Source: Flavobacterium sp. (GTDB lineage Bacteria; Bacteroidota; Bacteroidia; Flavobacteriales; Flavobacteriaceae). Taken from it: a DNA stretch of 64,000 nucleotides. The translations under genes were made by a program, and so were the position numbers. Below the pieces are notes generated by a model. The model did no database searches. It worked only from the letters and a program-made list of their open reading frames with translations, and was not told where the DNA came from. Shown here piece by piece: positions 1-9,189 of the stretch; the first letter of the stretch is position 1, and each line of letters begins with the position of its first letter. Location: contig NZ_JAIXRZ010000013.1 of NCBI RefSeq assembly GCF_027484945.1, forward strand, positions 1 through 64,000, written 5' to 3'.

Positions 1-2
1 AG

Positions 3-758
3 GCCTATTTGGATGTGACGGTGAATAAAAAAGGCAATCCGAGTGCTTCATTGCTAGCTCAAGAAATTCGTTCACGTATTTATAATGAAATTGGGTTAAC
101 CGCTTCGGCAGGGATTTCCAACACCAAATTTGTTGCCAAGGTAGCAAGTGATTACAACAAACCCAACGGTCAAAAAACAGTCCCTCCCGATGAAGTGGAG
201 GCATTTTTGGAGGTGTTGGATATCAAGAAGTTTTATGGCATTGGCAAAGTGACTGCAGAGAAAATGTACCATCACGGAATTTTTACTGGGAAGGATTTAA
301 AAGCCCGCTCGCGAGAATATTTGGAGCAGCATTTTGGCAAAAGCGGGGGCTTTTATTACACTATTGTTCGTGGGATTCATTACAGTGAAGTCAAACCCAA
401 TCGCGTATCCAAATCGGTTGCCGCCGAGCACACCTTTCGGGAGAATTTGACTTCGGAGCTGTTTATGGAAGAAAAGTTGCAACGAATTGGCGAGGAATTG
501 GAACGTCGTTTGAAAAAACATTCGATTTCGGGCAAAACAGTGACATTAAAAATCAAATACAGTGATTTTACCACCCAAACCCGGAGCAAGACCTTACCCT
601 ATTTTATTGCCGATAAAGGTTTATTGTTTGAAACAGCTAAGGAACTGTTGTACCAAGAGCGTTTGAAAGAGTCAGTGCGGTTGTTGGGCATTTCGTTAAG
701 CAATTTAAATACTGAAGTTAAAAAAACGGTAGCCGTACAGTTGAAGTTTGCCTTTTGA
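3..758 (+). CDS. dinB: DNA polymerase IV (Y family), 5' end missing
   Basis: C-terminal part of a Y-family translesion polymerase, which copies damaged DNA and is normally SOS-linked. The frame is open to the left edge and begins AYLDVT, the segment just after the catalytic SxDE motif, so roughly 100 N-terminal residues and two catalytic acids lie outside the window. Visible are AGISNTKFVAKVASDYNKP (palm/thumb), a helix-hairpin-helix stretch FYGIGKVTAEKMYHHG, and the little-finger domain. The last residues QLKFAF resemble a sliding-clamp binding peptide. The track's start at 9 is an internal TTG and not the true start. Confidence 0.93.
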   Translation, partial: AYLDVTVNKKGNPSASLLAQEIRSRIYNEIGLTASAGISNTKFVAKVASDYNKPNGQKTVPPDEVEAFLEVLDIKKFYGIGKVTAEKMYHHGIFTGKDLKARSREYLEQHFGKSGGFYYTIVRGIHYSEVKPNRVSKSVAAEHTFRENLTSELFMEEKLQRIGEELERRLKKHSISGKTVTLKIKYSDFTTQTRSKTLPYFIADKGLLFETAKELLYQERLKESVRLLGISLSNLNTEVKKTVAVQLKFAF

Positions 759-782
759 GATTACAGCTATAACTATTTTACT

Positions 783-811
783 GATAGCGCGTATTGTAAA
801 TACGCGCTATC
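783..811. repeat. Perfect inverted repeat downstream of dinB
   Basis: GATAGCGCGTA and its exact reverse complement flank a 7-nt loop, giving an 11-bp hairpin 25 bases after the dinB stop. No long T-run follows on either strand, so it is a weak terminator or a protein-binding palindrome. Confidence 0.5.
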
Positions 812-856
812 TGAAATTTTCTTCACTAAAACTGCAAATTTCAAATCCGGCGTATA

Positions 857-884
857 AAAAAACCACCCCGAAGGATGGTTTAGA
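857..884 (-). terminator. Terminator of the BI-1/YccA gene
   Basis: AAACCACCC/GGATGGTTT hairpin preceded on the plus strand by an A-run. Read on the minus strand it is a stem followed by U residues, just after the stop of the gene starting at 1658. Confidence 0.6.
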
Positions 885-905
885 GCTATTTTTATACGAC
901 TATTT

Positions 906-1658
906 TTAGTCTCTACTATTCAATTTAGACAGCAAGCGTAAGAATTCAATGTACAACCAAACGAGCGTGATCATCAAGCCCATAGCACCATACCATTCCA
1001 TGTATTTCGGTGCGCGGTTGGCAACTCCTCGTTCAATTTGATCAAAATCCAAAAAGATATTTAAAGCTGCAATAACAATCACAAATACGCTGATTCCTAT
1101 ACTCATTAGGGAACTACCGTGGTGAACGGGTTGAAAGTTTAAAAATAACGAAAGCAACCATGAAATTAAGTAATAGGCCGCGATTGCCAGTGTAGCCGCG
1201 ACAACAACCGAACGAAATCGTTCAGTTACTTTTACAATTTGGTATTTATAAAGTACCAAACAAATAAAAAAGGTCACAAAAGTAGCGCCAACAGCTTGAA
1301 TAACGATACCAGGATACATCGCTTCAAAGAAGGCAGATATTCCGCCAATAAAAAGGCCTTCAAACAGCGCATAACCTGGAGCTAAATACGGCGATAAATG
1401 CGGTTTAAAAGTAGCAACCAATACGGCTATTAAACCTACGATTGCACCTCCTATTATAAGCACGATTGCGTCAGATCCCGATCCAATTAGTGTCCAAGTA
1501 GCAGTTGCGCCAGCTACCAATAACAATAGCATAATGAACGCTTTGTTCATCGTGCCGTTTAACGTCATGGTTTGATTGTAATCGATTAGTACAGCATCGT
1601 GAACTTTTTCAGAATTGTTGTACGATTTAGTGTTGAAAAAAGGGTTTTTTGATTCCAT
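906..1658 (-). CDS. Bax inhibitor-1/YccA family membrane protein
   Basis: 250-residue polytopic inner-membrane protein. After a hydrophilic N-terminus of about 35 residues there are around seven hydrophobic segments (for example FIMLLLLVAGATATW and ALFEGLFIGGISAFF). The layout matches the Bax inhibitor-1/YccA group; characterised members act as Ca2+ leak channels or modulate FtsH, but the role in Bacteroidota is unknown. ATG start at 1658. It is monocistronic, with its own terminator and a 99-bp gap to pyk, which lies upstream in the same direction. Confidence 0.85.
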   Translation of the reverse strand: MESKNPFFNTKSYNNSEKVHDAVLIDYNQTMTLNGTMNKAFIMLLLLVAGATATWTLIGSGSDAIVLIIGGAIVGLIAVLVATFKPHLSPYLAPGYALFEGLFIGGISAFFEAMYPGIVIQAVGATFVTFFICLVLYKYQIVKVTERFRSVVVAATLAIAAYYLISWLLSLFLNFQPVHHGSSLMSIGISVFVIVIAALNIFLDFDQIERGVANRAPKYMEWYGAMGLMITLVWLYIEFLRLLSKLNSRD

Positions 1659-1757
1659 AATAGTGCTATTTGTTTCTCAAAGATAATTTGATTTTTTGTA
1701 AAAAAAAAGGATTATCAAAATACTAGAATTTTGGCACCCACTTTTTGATTTTAGTTT

Positions 1758-3191
1758 TTATTCAATTTCTGAAATGCGAAGTGTATTGACCATCCCTCGC
1801 TCAACTACGGGCATTGCGGCCAAATTGATTAGAATATCGCCTTTTTTAACAAACCCTTGCTCTTTTGCCATTTGGTTGATATCGTCAACGGTGTCATCGG
1901 TGGTAACTAATTTGTCATAAAAAAAAGCTTTTACACCCCACAACAAGTTCAATTGGGTTACAATTTTTTTATTGGAAGTATACACCAAAATATGGGCAGA
2001 AGGACGCCAAGCGGAAATTTGAAACGCAGTGTAACCACTATTGGTTAAGGTCGAAATTGCCTTGGCTTTTATATCATTGGCCATTGTTGCGGCATGGTAA
2101 CAAATCGATTTTGTAATAAAACGTTTGGTACGTACATACGGAGGGTTTTGAGGCACTTGAATAAGTGGCGAATCTTCAACGGCTTCGATGATTTGCGCCA
2201 TTTTTTCAATAACTTGTACAGGAAAATTCCCCACAGACGTTTCGCCAGAAAGCATAACAGCATCGGCACCATCCATAACTGAGTTGGCCACGTCATTTAC
2301 TTCGGCGCGTGTAGGGGTTAAGCTCGTAATCATCGTTTCCATCATTTGAGTAGCCACAATTACAGGGATACGTGCAGTTTTGGCGCGATGGATTAATTTT
2401 TTCTGAATTAACGGTACTTCATGGGCCGGAATTTCAACGCCAAGATCCCCCCGAGCAACCATTAACCCATCACAATAGGCTACGATTTTATCAATATTTT
2501 CTACTGCTTCTGGTTTTTCGATTTTGGCTACAATCGGAATTTTATGATTGGTGTGTTCGCTGATTAATTCTTGCAACTCCATCAAGTCTTTGGGTGTACG
2601 CACAAATGAAAGTGCAATCCAATCTACGTTATTTTCAATGGCAAAAATAGCGTCTTTGATGTCTTTTTGTGTGAGTGCAGGAAGTGATACTTTGGTGTTC
2701 GGAAGATTTACCCCTTTTTTAGATTTCAAAGGCCCGCCTTGTATTACTTTGGTTTTTACCTCGTCTTTCCCGTCGGTTTCTACCACTTCGAAGATCAATT
2801 TTCCATCGTCTAATAAAATACGCTCACCTGGATTAACATCGCTAGGAAATGCTTTATAGTTCATATATACGCGTTCGGCATTTCCGGGAACATCTTCGGC
2901 TGTTTGAAAAGTAATGATATCACCGGGATTAACCACTACATCTTCTTTCATTACCCCCACACGCAATTTTGGACCTTGAAGGTCGGCTAGAATAGCTGTG
3001 GTATACCCAAATTCTTCGTTTAGTCCACGGATAATAGCAATTCGTTCTTTTACATCGGCATAATCGGCATGTGAAAAGTTGATGCGAAACACGTTTACTC
3101 CGGCGTCAATCATTTCTTTAATCACTTCACGCGTGCTACATGCCGGTCCTAATGTGGCTACAATTTTGGTCTTTTTTCTGGTGGTTGGCAT
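1758..3191 (-). CDS. pyk: Pyruvate kinase
   Basis: Converts phosphoenolpyruvate and ADP to pyruvate and ATP in glycolysis. 477 residues, normal for the family. Visible signatures are the N-terminal TKIVATLGPAC, the catalytic-lysine signature IPIVAKIEKPEAVENI, MVARGDLGVEIP, and IPVIVATQMMETM. A C-terminal effector domain is present (residues ~350-477). The ATG lies 3 bp after the stop of the preceding gene, so the two form an operon. Confidence 0.97.
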   Translation of the reverse strand: MPTTRKKTKIVATLGPACSTREVIKEMIDAGVNVFRINFSHADYADVKERIAIIRGLNEEFGYTTAILADLQGPKLRVGVMKEDVVVNPGDIITFQTAEDVPGNAERVYMNYKAFPSDVNPGERILLDDGKLIFEVVETDGKDEVKTKVIQGGPLKSKKGVNLPNTKVSLPALTQKDIKDAIFAIENNVDWIALSFVRTPKDLMELQELISEHTNHKIPIVAKIEKPEAVENIDKIVAYCDGLMVARGDLGVEIPAHEVPLIQKKLIHRAKTARIPVIVATQMMETMITSLTPTRAEVNDVANSVMDGADAVMLSGETSVGNFPVQVIEKMAQIIEAVEDSPLIQVPQNPPYVRTKRFITKSICYHAATMANDIKAKAISTLTNSGYTAFQISAWRPSAHILVYTSNKKIVTQLNLLWGVKAFFYDKLVTTDDTVDDINQMAKEQGFVKKGDILINLAAMPVVERGMVNTLRISEIE

Positions 3192-3194
3192 TCT

Positions 3195-3680
3195 TTAAAA
3201 AATTAAATTGTTTTTTGACTTTAATTTGTCTTTATCAATACAGTATGCGAGGCTTACCCATTCAATGTCACTTATTTTTCGGACTACGGTATCCAAGTCT
3301 AAATTAGCTTCTAAGTTTTCGATTTTTAACAGGTAATCTACTTTTTTAAATTCGGGCAAAAGATATACTTTAGCTGCCATGCCATGGTCTATTCCTGCAA
3401 ATAAATCACTTGTTACAGTTGTAACGCTATTGATCTCGCTTTTATTTTGTACCAAGTTCCAAGTAATAAATTGGCCCTCATCATAAAATTCAAAGCGGGA
3501 AAGTCCGGTCAACCCATCTTTAACTTGAATCTGAAGTTCTTCTTTAGTGCGGGCTAGAAGCACTTCGAGTTGGCGATTAATATGGTAAGCCAACCGTGAA
3601 TCTTCCAAAGTCGTATGAATTGCAATTACTTCATAATCGCTTTCCTCAAACTCATGGATGTAGATTTTTTGAGTTGCCAT
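3195..3680 (-). CDS. IPExxxVDY family protein
   Basis: 161-residue soluble protein of unknown function. It carries LPEFKKVDYLLKIE, a variant of the IPExxxVDY signature that names a Bacteroidota family usually encoded directly upstream of pyk, as here (3-bp gap). I place the start at the ATG at 3680; the track start at 3689 is a TTG three codons earlier. No membrane segment or catalytic motif is evident. Linkage to pyk suggests a housekeeping or regulatory role, but this is inference. Confidence 0.8.
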   Translation of the reverse strand: MATQKIYIHEFEESDYEVIAIHTTLEDSRLAYHINRQLEVLLARTKEELQIQVKDGLTGLSRFEFYDEGQFITWNLVQNKSEINSVTTVTSDLFAGIDHGMAAKVYLLPEFKKVDYLLKIENLEANLDLDTVVRKISDIEWVSLAYCIDKDKLKSKNNLIF

Positions 3681-3792
3681 TTGCGCCAAAATAAGTTGTA
3701 AATATAAGCTTTATCGGGTATGATTTTACGGAATGAAAGTTAGATTAACGTTATTTTATGAACGAAAACGTTGTAGGTTTTTTGAATTTGGT

Positions 3793-4539
3793 CTACGCTC
3801 GGTTCATTTTTTCCTGAAAAGCAAAGTAGGCTCGTTTCGCTGCAATTTCTTCCGCTTTTTTCTTGGATGTAGCGCGCGATTTGGCTACAACCTTATCGTT
3901 GATCCGTAAACGAACACCAAAATACTTTTGTCCGTCGTTACCATTATCATCAAAAACATCAAAATGAAAATGCTGTTTTTCTTTTTGACACCATTCGATA
4001 ACTAAACTTTTATAACTAATTACTTTGCCTTCAAGTTTTTCGATATCAACATAAGGAATGATGACTTTTTCTCGAATAAATTGTTCACAATAGCCATACC
4101 CTTTGTCCAAAAAAATGGCGCCAATTAGGGCTTCAAAGATGTTGCCGTGAATATTTTCACCAAAGTGATGGGTTGGCACTTTGCTTTCTACAAACTGAAC
4201 CAAGTTGAGGTCGCGTCCAAGTTCGTTTAAATGTTCGCGACTCACAATTTTTGAACGCATTTTGGTGAGGTAACCTTCGTCACCAGAGGGGGCTTCTTTA
4301 TAAAGATGCGCAGCAATTACAGATCCGAGCATGGCATCGCCCAAAAACTCCAAACGTTCATAATTGAATGGGCTTCCTTTATCATCTGTAATGTTGGATG
4401 AGCGGTGGGTAAATGCTTTTTTGTAATAGTTTAAATTGCCCGGTGCAAATCCCAGTATTGAATGGATGGAATCAAAAAAAATCCCGTTCTCAGCCTGTGG
4501 ACGGGATTTTTTTCCAAATATTTTAGTTATAATTCGCAT
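3793..4539 (-). CDS. rnc: Ribonuclease III
   Basis: Endonuclease for double-stranded RNA that processes rRNA precursors and structured mRNAs. 248 residues. The RNase III signature ERLEFLGDAMLGSVIA sits at about residues 61-76 and holds catalytic acids; a second acidic cluster is IFEALIGAIFLDKGY. The C-terminal dsRNA-binding domain ends ATSKKKAEEIAAKRAYFAF. ATG at 4539, only 7 bp downstream of the fabF stop, so it is co-transcribed with fabF, a common pairing in this phylum. Confidence 0.96.
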   Translation of the reverse strand: MRIITKIFGKKSRPQAENGIFFDSIHSILGFAPGNLNYYKKAFTHRSSNITDDKGSPFNYERLEFLGDAMLGSVIAAHLYKEAPSGDEGYLTKMRSKIVSREHLNELGRDLNLVQFVESKVPTHHFGENIHGNIFEALIGAIFLDKGYGYCEQFIREKVIIPYVDIEKLEGKVISYKSLVIEWCQKEKQHFHFDVFDDNGNDGQKYFGVRLRINDKVVAKSRATSKKKAEEIAAKRAYFAFQEKMNRA

Positions 4540-4546
4540 ACAGGAA

Positions 4547-5800
4547 TTACGCGTCTACTTTTTTGAAAAGCACACAAGCATTATGTCCGCCAAAACCAAA
4601 CGTATTGCTCATCGCTACTTTAATTTCGCGGTGTTGTGCCTTGTTAAGCGTTAAATTCAAGGAAGGATCAATATTTTCATCTACCACTTCATGATTGATC
4701 GTTGGGGGAACAATACCGTGTTGCATTGCTAATATTACCGCAATTGCTTCAATTGCTCCTGCAGCACCCAATAAATGCCCTGTCATGGACTTGGTTGAGT
4801 TAATATTCATGGATTTAGCATGATCCCCAAATACTGCGCTAATCGCTTTTAATTCGGCTACATCACCCAGAGGTGTAGAGGTGCCGTGAGTATTAATATG
4901 ATCTACTTCATGAGGTTGCATTCCTGCATCGCGTAGCGTATTCTTCATTACAGCGATTACACCCACACCTTCAGGATGGGGAGCAGTTAAGTGGTAGGCA
5001 TCTGAAGACAAACCACCACCTCCGATTTCGCAATAAATTTTTGCTCCACGGGCTTTTGCATGTTCGTATTCTTCTAAAACTAAAGCACCGGCACCTTCCC
5101 CTAATACAAATCCGTCACGGGTAGCATCAAATGGACGTGAAGCCGTTGACGGACTTTCATTTCGAGTGGAAAGTGCATGCATGGAGTTGAATCCACCCAT
5201 GCCGGCTATGGTAACAGCTGCTTCAGAACCACCTGAAATAATTACATCACACATCCCTAAACGGATGTAATTGAAGGCATCAATCAAAGCGTTTGCCGAA
5301 GAAGCACAGGCAGAAACAGTAGTATAATTAGGCCCCATATAACCATTGCGCATTGAAATGTGCGCTGGTGCAATGTCGGCAATCATTTTCGGTATGAAAA
5401 AAGGATTGAATTTTGGAGTTCCATCACCTTTGGCATAGTTCAACACTTCATCTTGAAAGGTTTCTAAACCGCCAATTCCAGCTCCCCAAATAACTCCAAC
5501 CCGACTTTTATCCACATTTTCGTCGGAGATCCCCGCATCTTTTATGGCTTCATCGCTGGCCGCAATAGCATATTGTGAAAATTTATCCAAACGGCGGGAC
5601 TCTTTGCGGTCCATGTATTGCTCCACATCAAAGTTTTTCACTTCACAAGCAAACTTTGTTTTGTGTTTCTCGGTATCGTAATACGTAATCGGTGCAGCAC
5701 CGCTTCGGCCATTTACCAAACCTTCCCAATATTCCGCAATGGAATTTCCAATAGGAGTAAGGGCTCCAAGTCCGGTTACAACAACACGCTTTAATTGCAT
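4547..5800 (-). CDS. fabF: Beta-ketoacyl-ACP synthase II
   Basis: Condensing enzyme of type II fatty acid synthesis; it elongates acyl-ACP with malonyl-ACP in the cytoplasm. I choose the ATG at 5800 (MQLKRVVVTGLGALTPIG), giving 417 residues; the extra 34 residues in the ORF track are upstream sequence. The Cys-His-His triad is visible in VSACASSANA, NTHGTSTPLGD and STKSMTGHLLGAAG. acpP lies just upstream and rnc just downstream on the same strand. Confidence 0.97.
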   Translation of the reverse strand: MQLKRVVVTGLGALTPIGNSIAEYWEGLVNGRSGAAPITYYDTEKHKTKFACEVKNFDVEQYMDRKESRRLDKFSQYAIAASDEAIKDAGISDENVDKSRVGVIWGAGIGGLETFQDEVLNYAKGDGTPKFNPFFIPKMIADIAPAHISMRNGYMGPNYTTVSACASSANALIDAFNYIRLGMCDVIISGGSEAAVTIAGMGGFNSMHALSTRNESPSTASRPFDATRDGFVLGEGAGALVLEEYEHAKARGAKIYCEIGGGGLSSDAYHLTAPHPEGVGVIAVMKNTLRDAGMQPHEVDHINTHGTSTPLGDVAELKAISAVFGDHAKSMNINSTKSMTGHLLGAAGAIEAIAVILAMQHGIVPPTINHEVVDENIDPSLNLTLNKAQHREIKVAMSNTFGFGGHNACVLFKKVDA

Positions 5801-5925
5801 AGAGATGATTTTTATTTTGTTGCTAATATAAAGAATACCCGTGTTCCTTTTTTGGGTTAGCGCAAAGAGACAGGGGTATTTATAGACATGATTGATTTCC
5901 AATCATAAAATCGTAATTTTAAAAT

Positions 5926-5962
5926 AATAAAAACCCGTATAAACGTTGCGATTATACGGGAT
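5926..5962 (-). terminator. Terminator between acpP and fabF
   Basis: On the minus strand CCCGTATA pairs with TATACGGG around an 11-nt loop and is followed by TTTTTATT. It lies just after acpP, so it probably lets acpP be expressed well above fabF-rnc through partial termination. Confidence 0.75.
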
Positions 5963-5974
5963 AGTTATATTTTA

Positions 5975-6211
5975 TTATTTTTTAGCTTCTTCGATGTAAG
6001 AGATAGCTTGACCAACAGTTGAAATATTTTCTGCCTGATCGTCTGGAATTTGGATGTCAAATTCTTTCTCGAACTCCATGATAAGCTCAACAGTATCTAA
6101 TGAATCCGCTCCTAAATCGTTAGTGAAGCTTGCTTCAGATACAACTTCATTTTCGTCAACTCCTAGTTTGTCCACGATAATCGCTTTAACTCTTGATGCA
6201 ATGTCTGACAT
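5975..6211 (-). CDS. acpP: Acyl carrier protein
   Basis: 78-residue acidic carrier that holds growing acyl chains on a 4'-phosphopantetheine arm. The attachment serine is in [18 protein letters not shown]. Length and acidity are typical. It is the first gene of the acpP-fabF-rnc cluster and is divergent from purN, with a 184-bp intergenic region holding both promoters. A strong terminator follows it before fabF. Confidence 0.98.
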   Translation of the reverse strand: MSDIASRVKAIIVDKLGVDENEVVSEASFTNDLGADSLDTVELIMEFEKEFDIQIPDDQAENISTVGQAISYIEEAKK

Positions 6212-6395
6212 AGTTTCTAATTTTTAATTTTAAATTGATGGCAAAAATAAAAAACTTTATTTTATTTCTACATTTTGAAACACAAATGTTGTAACGAAGA
6301 TACTAAAAAATTTTAAGAATCCTTTAAGCATCGGTGATTTATCTCGTGATTTATTTGTTTTTTTGCAGAAGAAAAACGACTAATTATTTTCCAAT

Positions 6396-6971
6396 ATGTC
6401 ACAAATTGTGATTTTTGCCTCCGGTTCAGGCACGAATGCCGAAGCGATTATTCGCTATTTTTCAACGAAATCGGTTCGTGTAGGGGCGGTTTTTTGCAAT
6501 AATCCACAAGCGGGTGTAGTTGATAAAGCAAAAAGCTTGGGCGTTCAGTTGGAATTTTTTGATAAAACACAATTAGTTGAAGGTGATGTGCTGTCGCGTT
6601 TACAGGCATTTCGACCCGATTTAATTGTTTTAGCCGGATTTATTTGGATGTTCCCAAAGGCAATTTTAGAAGTATTCCCAAAAGTTGTTAATGTTCATCC
6701 CGCATTATTGCCTAAATATGGGGGAAAAGGAATGTATGGAACGTATGTGCATCAAGCAGTCCTCGAAAATCAAGAATTGAAAACCGGAATTACGATACAT
6801 TATGTCAACGAGCATTATGATGAAGGGGCAATTATCGCACAATTTGAAACCTCGATTGAAACATGTACCACGGTAGCATGCATTGCAGCTAAAATTCATG
6901 AATTGGAACAACAGCATTTTCCAAAAGTTATAGCTCAAATATTAGAGACCAAAAAGGATTACAATTTATAA
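6396..6971 (+). CDS. purN: Phosphoribosylglycinamide formyltransferase
   Basis: Transfers formyl from 10-formyl-THF to GAR in the third step of purine synthesis. 191 residues with the phosphate-binding SGSGTNAEAII at the N-terminus, the active-site region NVHPALLPKYGGKGMYG, and the folate-binding and catalytic stretch HYVNEHYDEGAII containing the conserved Asp. ATG at 6396. It is separated from rnhA by 63 bp on the same strand, so an operon is possible. Confidence 0.95.
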   Translation: MSQIVIFASGSGTNAEAIIRYFSTKSVRVGAVFCNNPQAGVVDKAKSLGVQLEFFDKTQLVEGDVLSRLQAFRPDLIVLAGFIWMFPKAILEVFPKVVNVHPALLPKYGGKGMYGTYVHQAVLENQELKTGITIHYVNEHYDEGAIIAQFETSIETCTTVACIAAKIHELEQQHFPKVIAQILETKKDYNL

Positions 6972-7034
6972 CACTCAAAAACAATCCAACGCATAATTTA
7001 TAATTTCTAATTCAAAATTTAAAATAATTTTTCC

Positions 7035-7511
7035 ATGCATCAAATCCACTTATACACCGATGGCGCAGCCAAGGGAAATCCTGGCCCAGGCGGATATGGA
7101 GTGGTATTAGAACAAGTAGGAACAAATTATCGCAAAGAGTTTTTTGAAGGATTTCGGTTGACGACCAATAACCGAATGGAATTGTTGGCAGTGATCGAAG
7201 GTTTGGAAAAATTGCGCCAACCAGGGATGACTGTTTTGGTTGTATCTGATAGTAAATACGTTGTCGATGCCGTTGTAAAAGGTTGGCTTTTGGATTGGGA
7301 GAAAAAAGGATTTAAAGGAAAGAAAAATCCCGACCTGTGGATTCGTTTTTTAAAGCAATTCCGGCAACATAAGGTCGATTTTCAATGGGTAAAAGGGCAC
7401 AATAACCATCCTCAAAATGAACGCTGTGATCAATTGGCCGTCATGGGTTCGATGCAACCGAATTTATCAGTAGACACCTATTATGAGCAACATCAGAATG
7501 AATTATTCTAA
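7035..7511 (+). CDS. rnhA: Ribonuclease HI
   Basis: Degrades the RNA strand of RNA-DNA hybrids (R-loops, Okazaki primers). 158 residues with the catalytic acids in YTDGAAKGNPGPGGYG, NRMELLAVIEGL and VVSDSKYVVDAV, plus the late Asp in NERCDQLAV. No extra N-terminal hybrid-binding domain. Its stop overlaps by 4 bp the stop of the convergent HTH gene. Confidence 0.95.
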   Translation: MHQIHLYTDGAAKGNPGPGGYGVVLEQVGTNYRKEFFEGFRLTTNNRMELLAVIEGLEKLRQPGMTVLVVSDSKYVVDAVVKGWLLDWEKKGFKGKKNPDLWIRFLKQFRQHKVDFQWVKGHNNHPQNERCDQLAVMGSMQPNLSVDTYYEQHQNELF

Positions 7512-7834
7512 TCGTTTTTTAAATTTTTGAGAAGCGTATTGTACTCTTCAAGCAAGTTTATATATTTTGCTTTCCAATATTCTGAAGTAGTAGTATTTTC
7601 AGGATAGGCTGAACGTTCTTCCTGCACTACATTTTTCCGAAGTTCATAGATCTCGGAACTAAAATCATAATTGATAACTTTTCCTATAGCTAGCACTACA
7701 TCAATCGATACGTTTTGGTTTTCAAACATCAGATAAACCCAACGTCTGCTTCGGTTTAAGCGTAATGCCAATTGACTAATGGGCATTCCACTTTCGTATA
7801 CCGCTTTTTTAATTATTTCGCCTCGATGTTGCAT
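7508..7834 (-). CDS. Small helix-turn-helix DNA-binding protein
   Basis: 108 residues. The first ~60 form a Cro/C1-like helix-turn-helix (GMPISQLALRLNRSRRWVYLMFE); the C-terminus (EYWKAKYINLLEEYNTLLKNL) looks like a coiled coil that could mediate dimerisation. Targets are unknown. It is single-copy here, convergent with rnhA and divergent from the sugar kinase across a 318-bp gap, so it could regulate itself or the kinase. Confidence 0.7.
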   Translation of the reverse strand: MQHRGEIIKKAVYESGMPISQLALRLNRSRRWVYLMFENQNVSIDVVLAIGKVINYDFSSEIYELRKNVVQEERSAYPENTTTSEYWKAKYINLLEEYNTLLKNLKND

Positions 7835-8152
7835 GGCGCAAAGTTTTACACCTATGTGAGAAAAATAATGCTCAATTATTACCCAGATGTGTTAAGTTCT
7901 TCTAATTTAGTGATTTTAAATGGAATATTCATATTTATTATATAAGTAACCACTTTCTGAGGTTCAAATGCGTATTGAATTAAACACGATTGATTTTTTC
8001 CTAAAAAAAATAGATTCCTGAAACGTTTCACAAATCGATTTAGGCCGGGTTTTTCTTTAGAAAAGTAAAGACAAAAAAACCTTTTCCAAGCGAAGTTTTT
8101 ATTCTTAATAAATGAATACGTATCTTTGCGCCTTCACTATAAAAACGTGTTC
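7835..8152. promoter_or_regulatory. Divergent promoter region of HTH gene and sugar kinase
   Basis: A 318-bp gene-free gap. It holds a canonical -7 box TATCTTTG at 8121-8128 driving the kinase, with a short leader of about 18 nt, and a perfect 12-bp palindrome TGAAACGTTTCA at 8019-8030 that matches LacI/CcpA-type operators in shape. No further ORF or RNA is recognised. Confidence 0.6.
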
Positions 8153-9076
8153 ATGAACAAGCTTTTAATCGTTGGGACAGTGGCTTTTGATGCCATCGAA
8201 ACTCCCTTCGGCAAAACCGACAAAATATTAGGAGGCGCAGGTACCTTTATTGGGTTATCGGCAGCGCATTTCAACCTGCAATCCGCAATTGTTTCAGTTG
8301 TAGGGGATGATTTTCCACAAGCGTATTTGGATTTATTAACGGCACGCAACATTGATATTTCGGGTTTGGAAATTGTTAAAGGCGGAAAAACGTTTTTTTG
8401 GAGTGGTCGCTACCATAACGATATGAATTCGCGCGATACTTTGGCTACAGAACTTAATGTTCTGGCCGATTTTAATCCTATTGTGCCAGAAAACTTCAAA
8501 GACGCCGATGTAGTGATGTTGGGCAATTTGCATCCGTTAGTACAAACCGGTGTTTTGAATCAATTAACAAAAAAACCAAAATTGGTGGTGTTGGACACTA
8601 TGAATTTCTGGATGGATTGTGCATTACCCGAATTAATGGAGGTGATTAAACGCGTAGACGTGATTACCATTAACGATGAAGAAGCCCGTCAATTATCGGG
8701 AGAATATTCTTTGGTAAAAGCAGCTGCAAAGATCCATACGATGGGCCCAAAATACGTAGTGATTAAAAAAGGAGAACATGGTGCCTTATTATTCCATAAT
8801 GAACATATTTTCTTTGCACCCGCATTACCGTTAGCCGATGTATTCGACCCAACGGGAGCAGGTGACACGTTTGCAGGTGGATTTGCAGGCTATATAGCAC
8901 AACAAGGCGATGTTTCGTTTGAAACACTAAAAACAGCGATTATTCAAGGATCCAATTTAGCGTCATTCTGTGTGGAGCAATTTGGAACTGAGCGCATGGT
9001 TAATTTGACGAAGGAAGATGTCGCGCAACGATTGAAACAATTTAAAGCGCTGACCCAATTTGAAATAGAATTATAG
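8153..9076 (+). CDS. PfkB-family sugar/nucleoside kinase
   Basis: Ribokinase-fold kinase that phosphorylates a sugar or nucleoside with ATP; the substrate cannot be read from sequence. The second PfkB signature DPTGAGDTFAGGFAGY supplies the catalytic Asp, and the N-terminal GGAGTFIGLSA is the substrate-side motif. The start is the ATG at 8153 (MNKLLIVG); the track start is a TTG overlapping the -7 box at 8121-8128. 307 residues, normal length. A terminator follows at 9083-9109. Confidence 0.85.
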   Translation: MNKLLIVGTVAFDAIETPFGKTDKILGGAGTFIGLSAAHFNLQSAIVSVVGDDFPQAYLDLLTARNIDISGLEIVKGGKTFFWSGRYHNDMNSRDTLATELNVLADFNPIVPENFKDADVVMLGNLHPLVQTGVLNQLTKKPKLVVLDTMNFWMDCALPELMEVIKRVDVITINDEEARQLSGEYSLVKAAAKIHTMGPKYVVIKKGEHGALLFHNEHIFFAPALPLADVFDPTGAGDTFAGGFAGYIAQQGDVSFETLKTAIIQGSNLASFCVEQFGTERMVNLTKEDVAQRLKQFKALTQFEIEL

Positions 9077-9082
9077 TAACTT

Positions 9083-9109
9083 TATGCCTCGAATTTTCGG
9101 GGCATTTTT
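9083..9109 (+). terminator. Terminator after the PfkB kinase
   Basis: ATGCCTCGA pairs with TCGGGGCAT (one wobble) and is followed by a TTTTTG run directly after the kinase stop. Confidence 0.8.
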
Positions 9110-9189
9110 GTTTACTTAAAATATAATTTCCCGAAAATTTCATTGATTTTCAGAGTACTAAACAACAACACACAACACAACAACATTTT

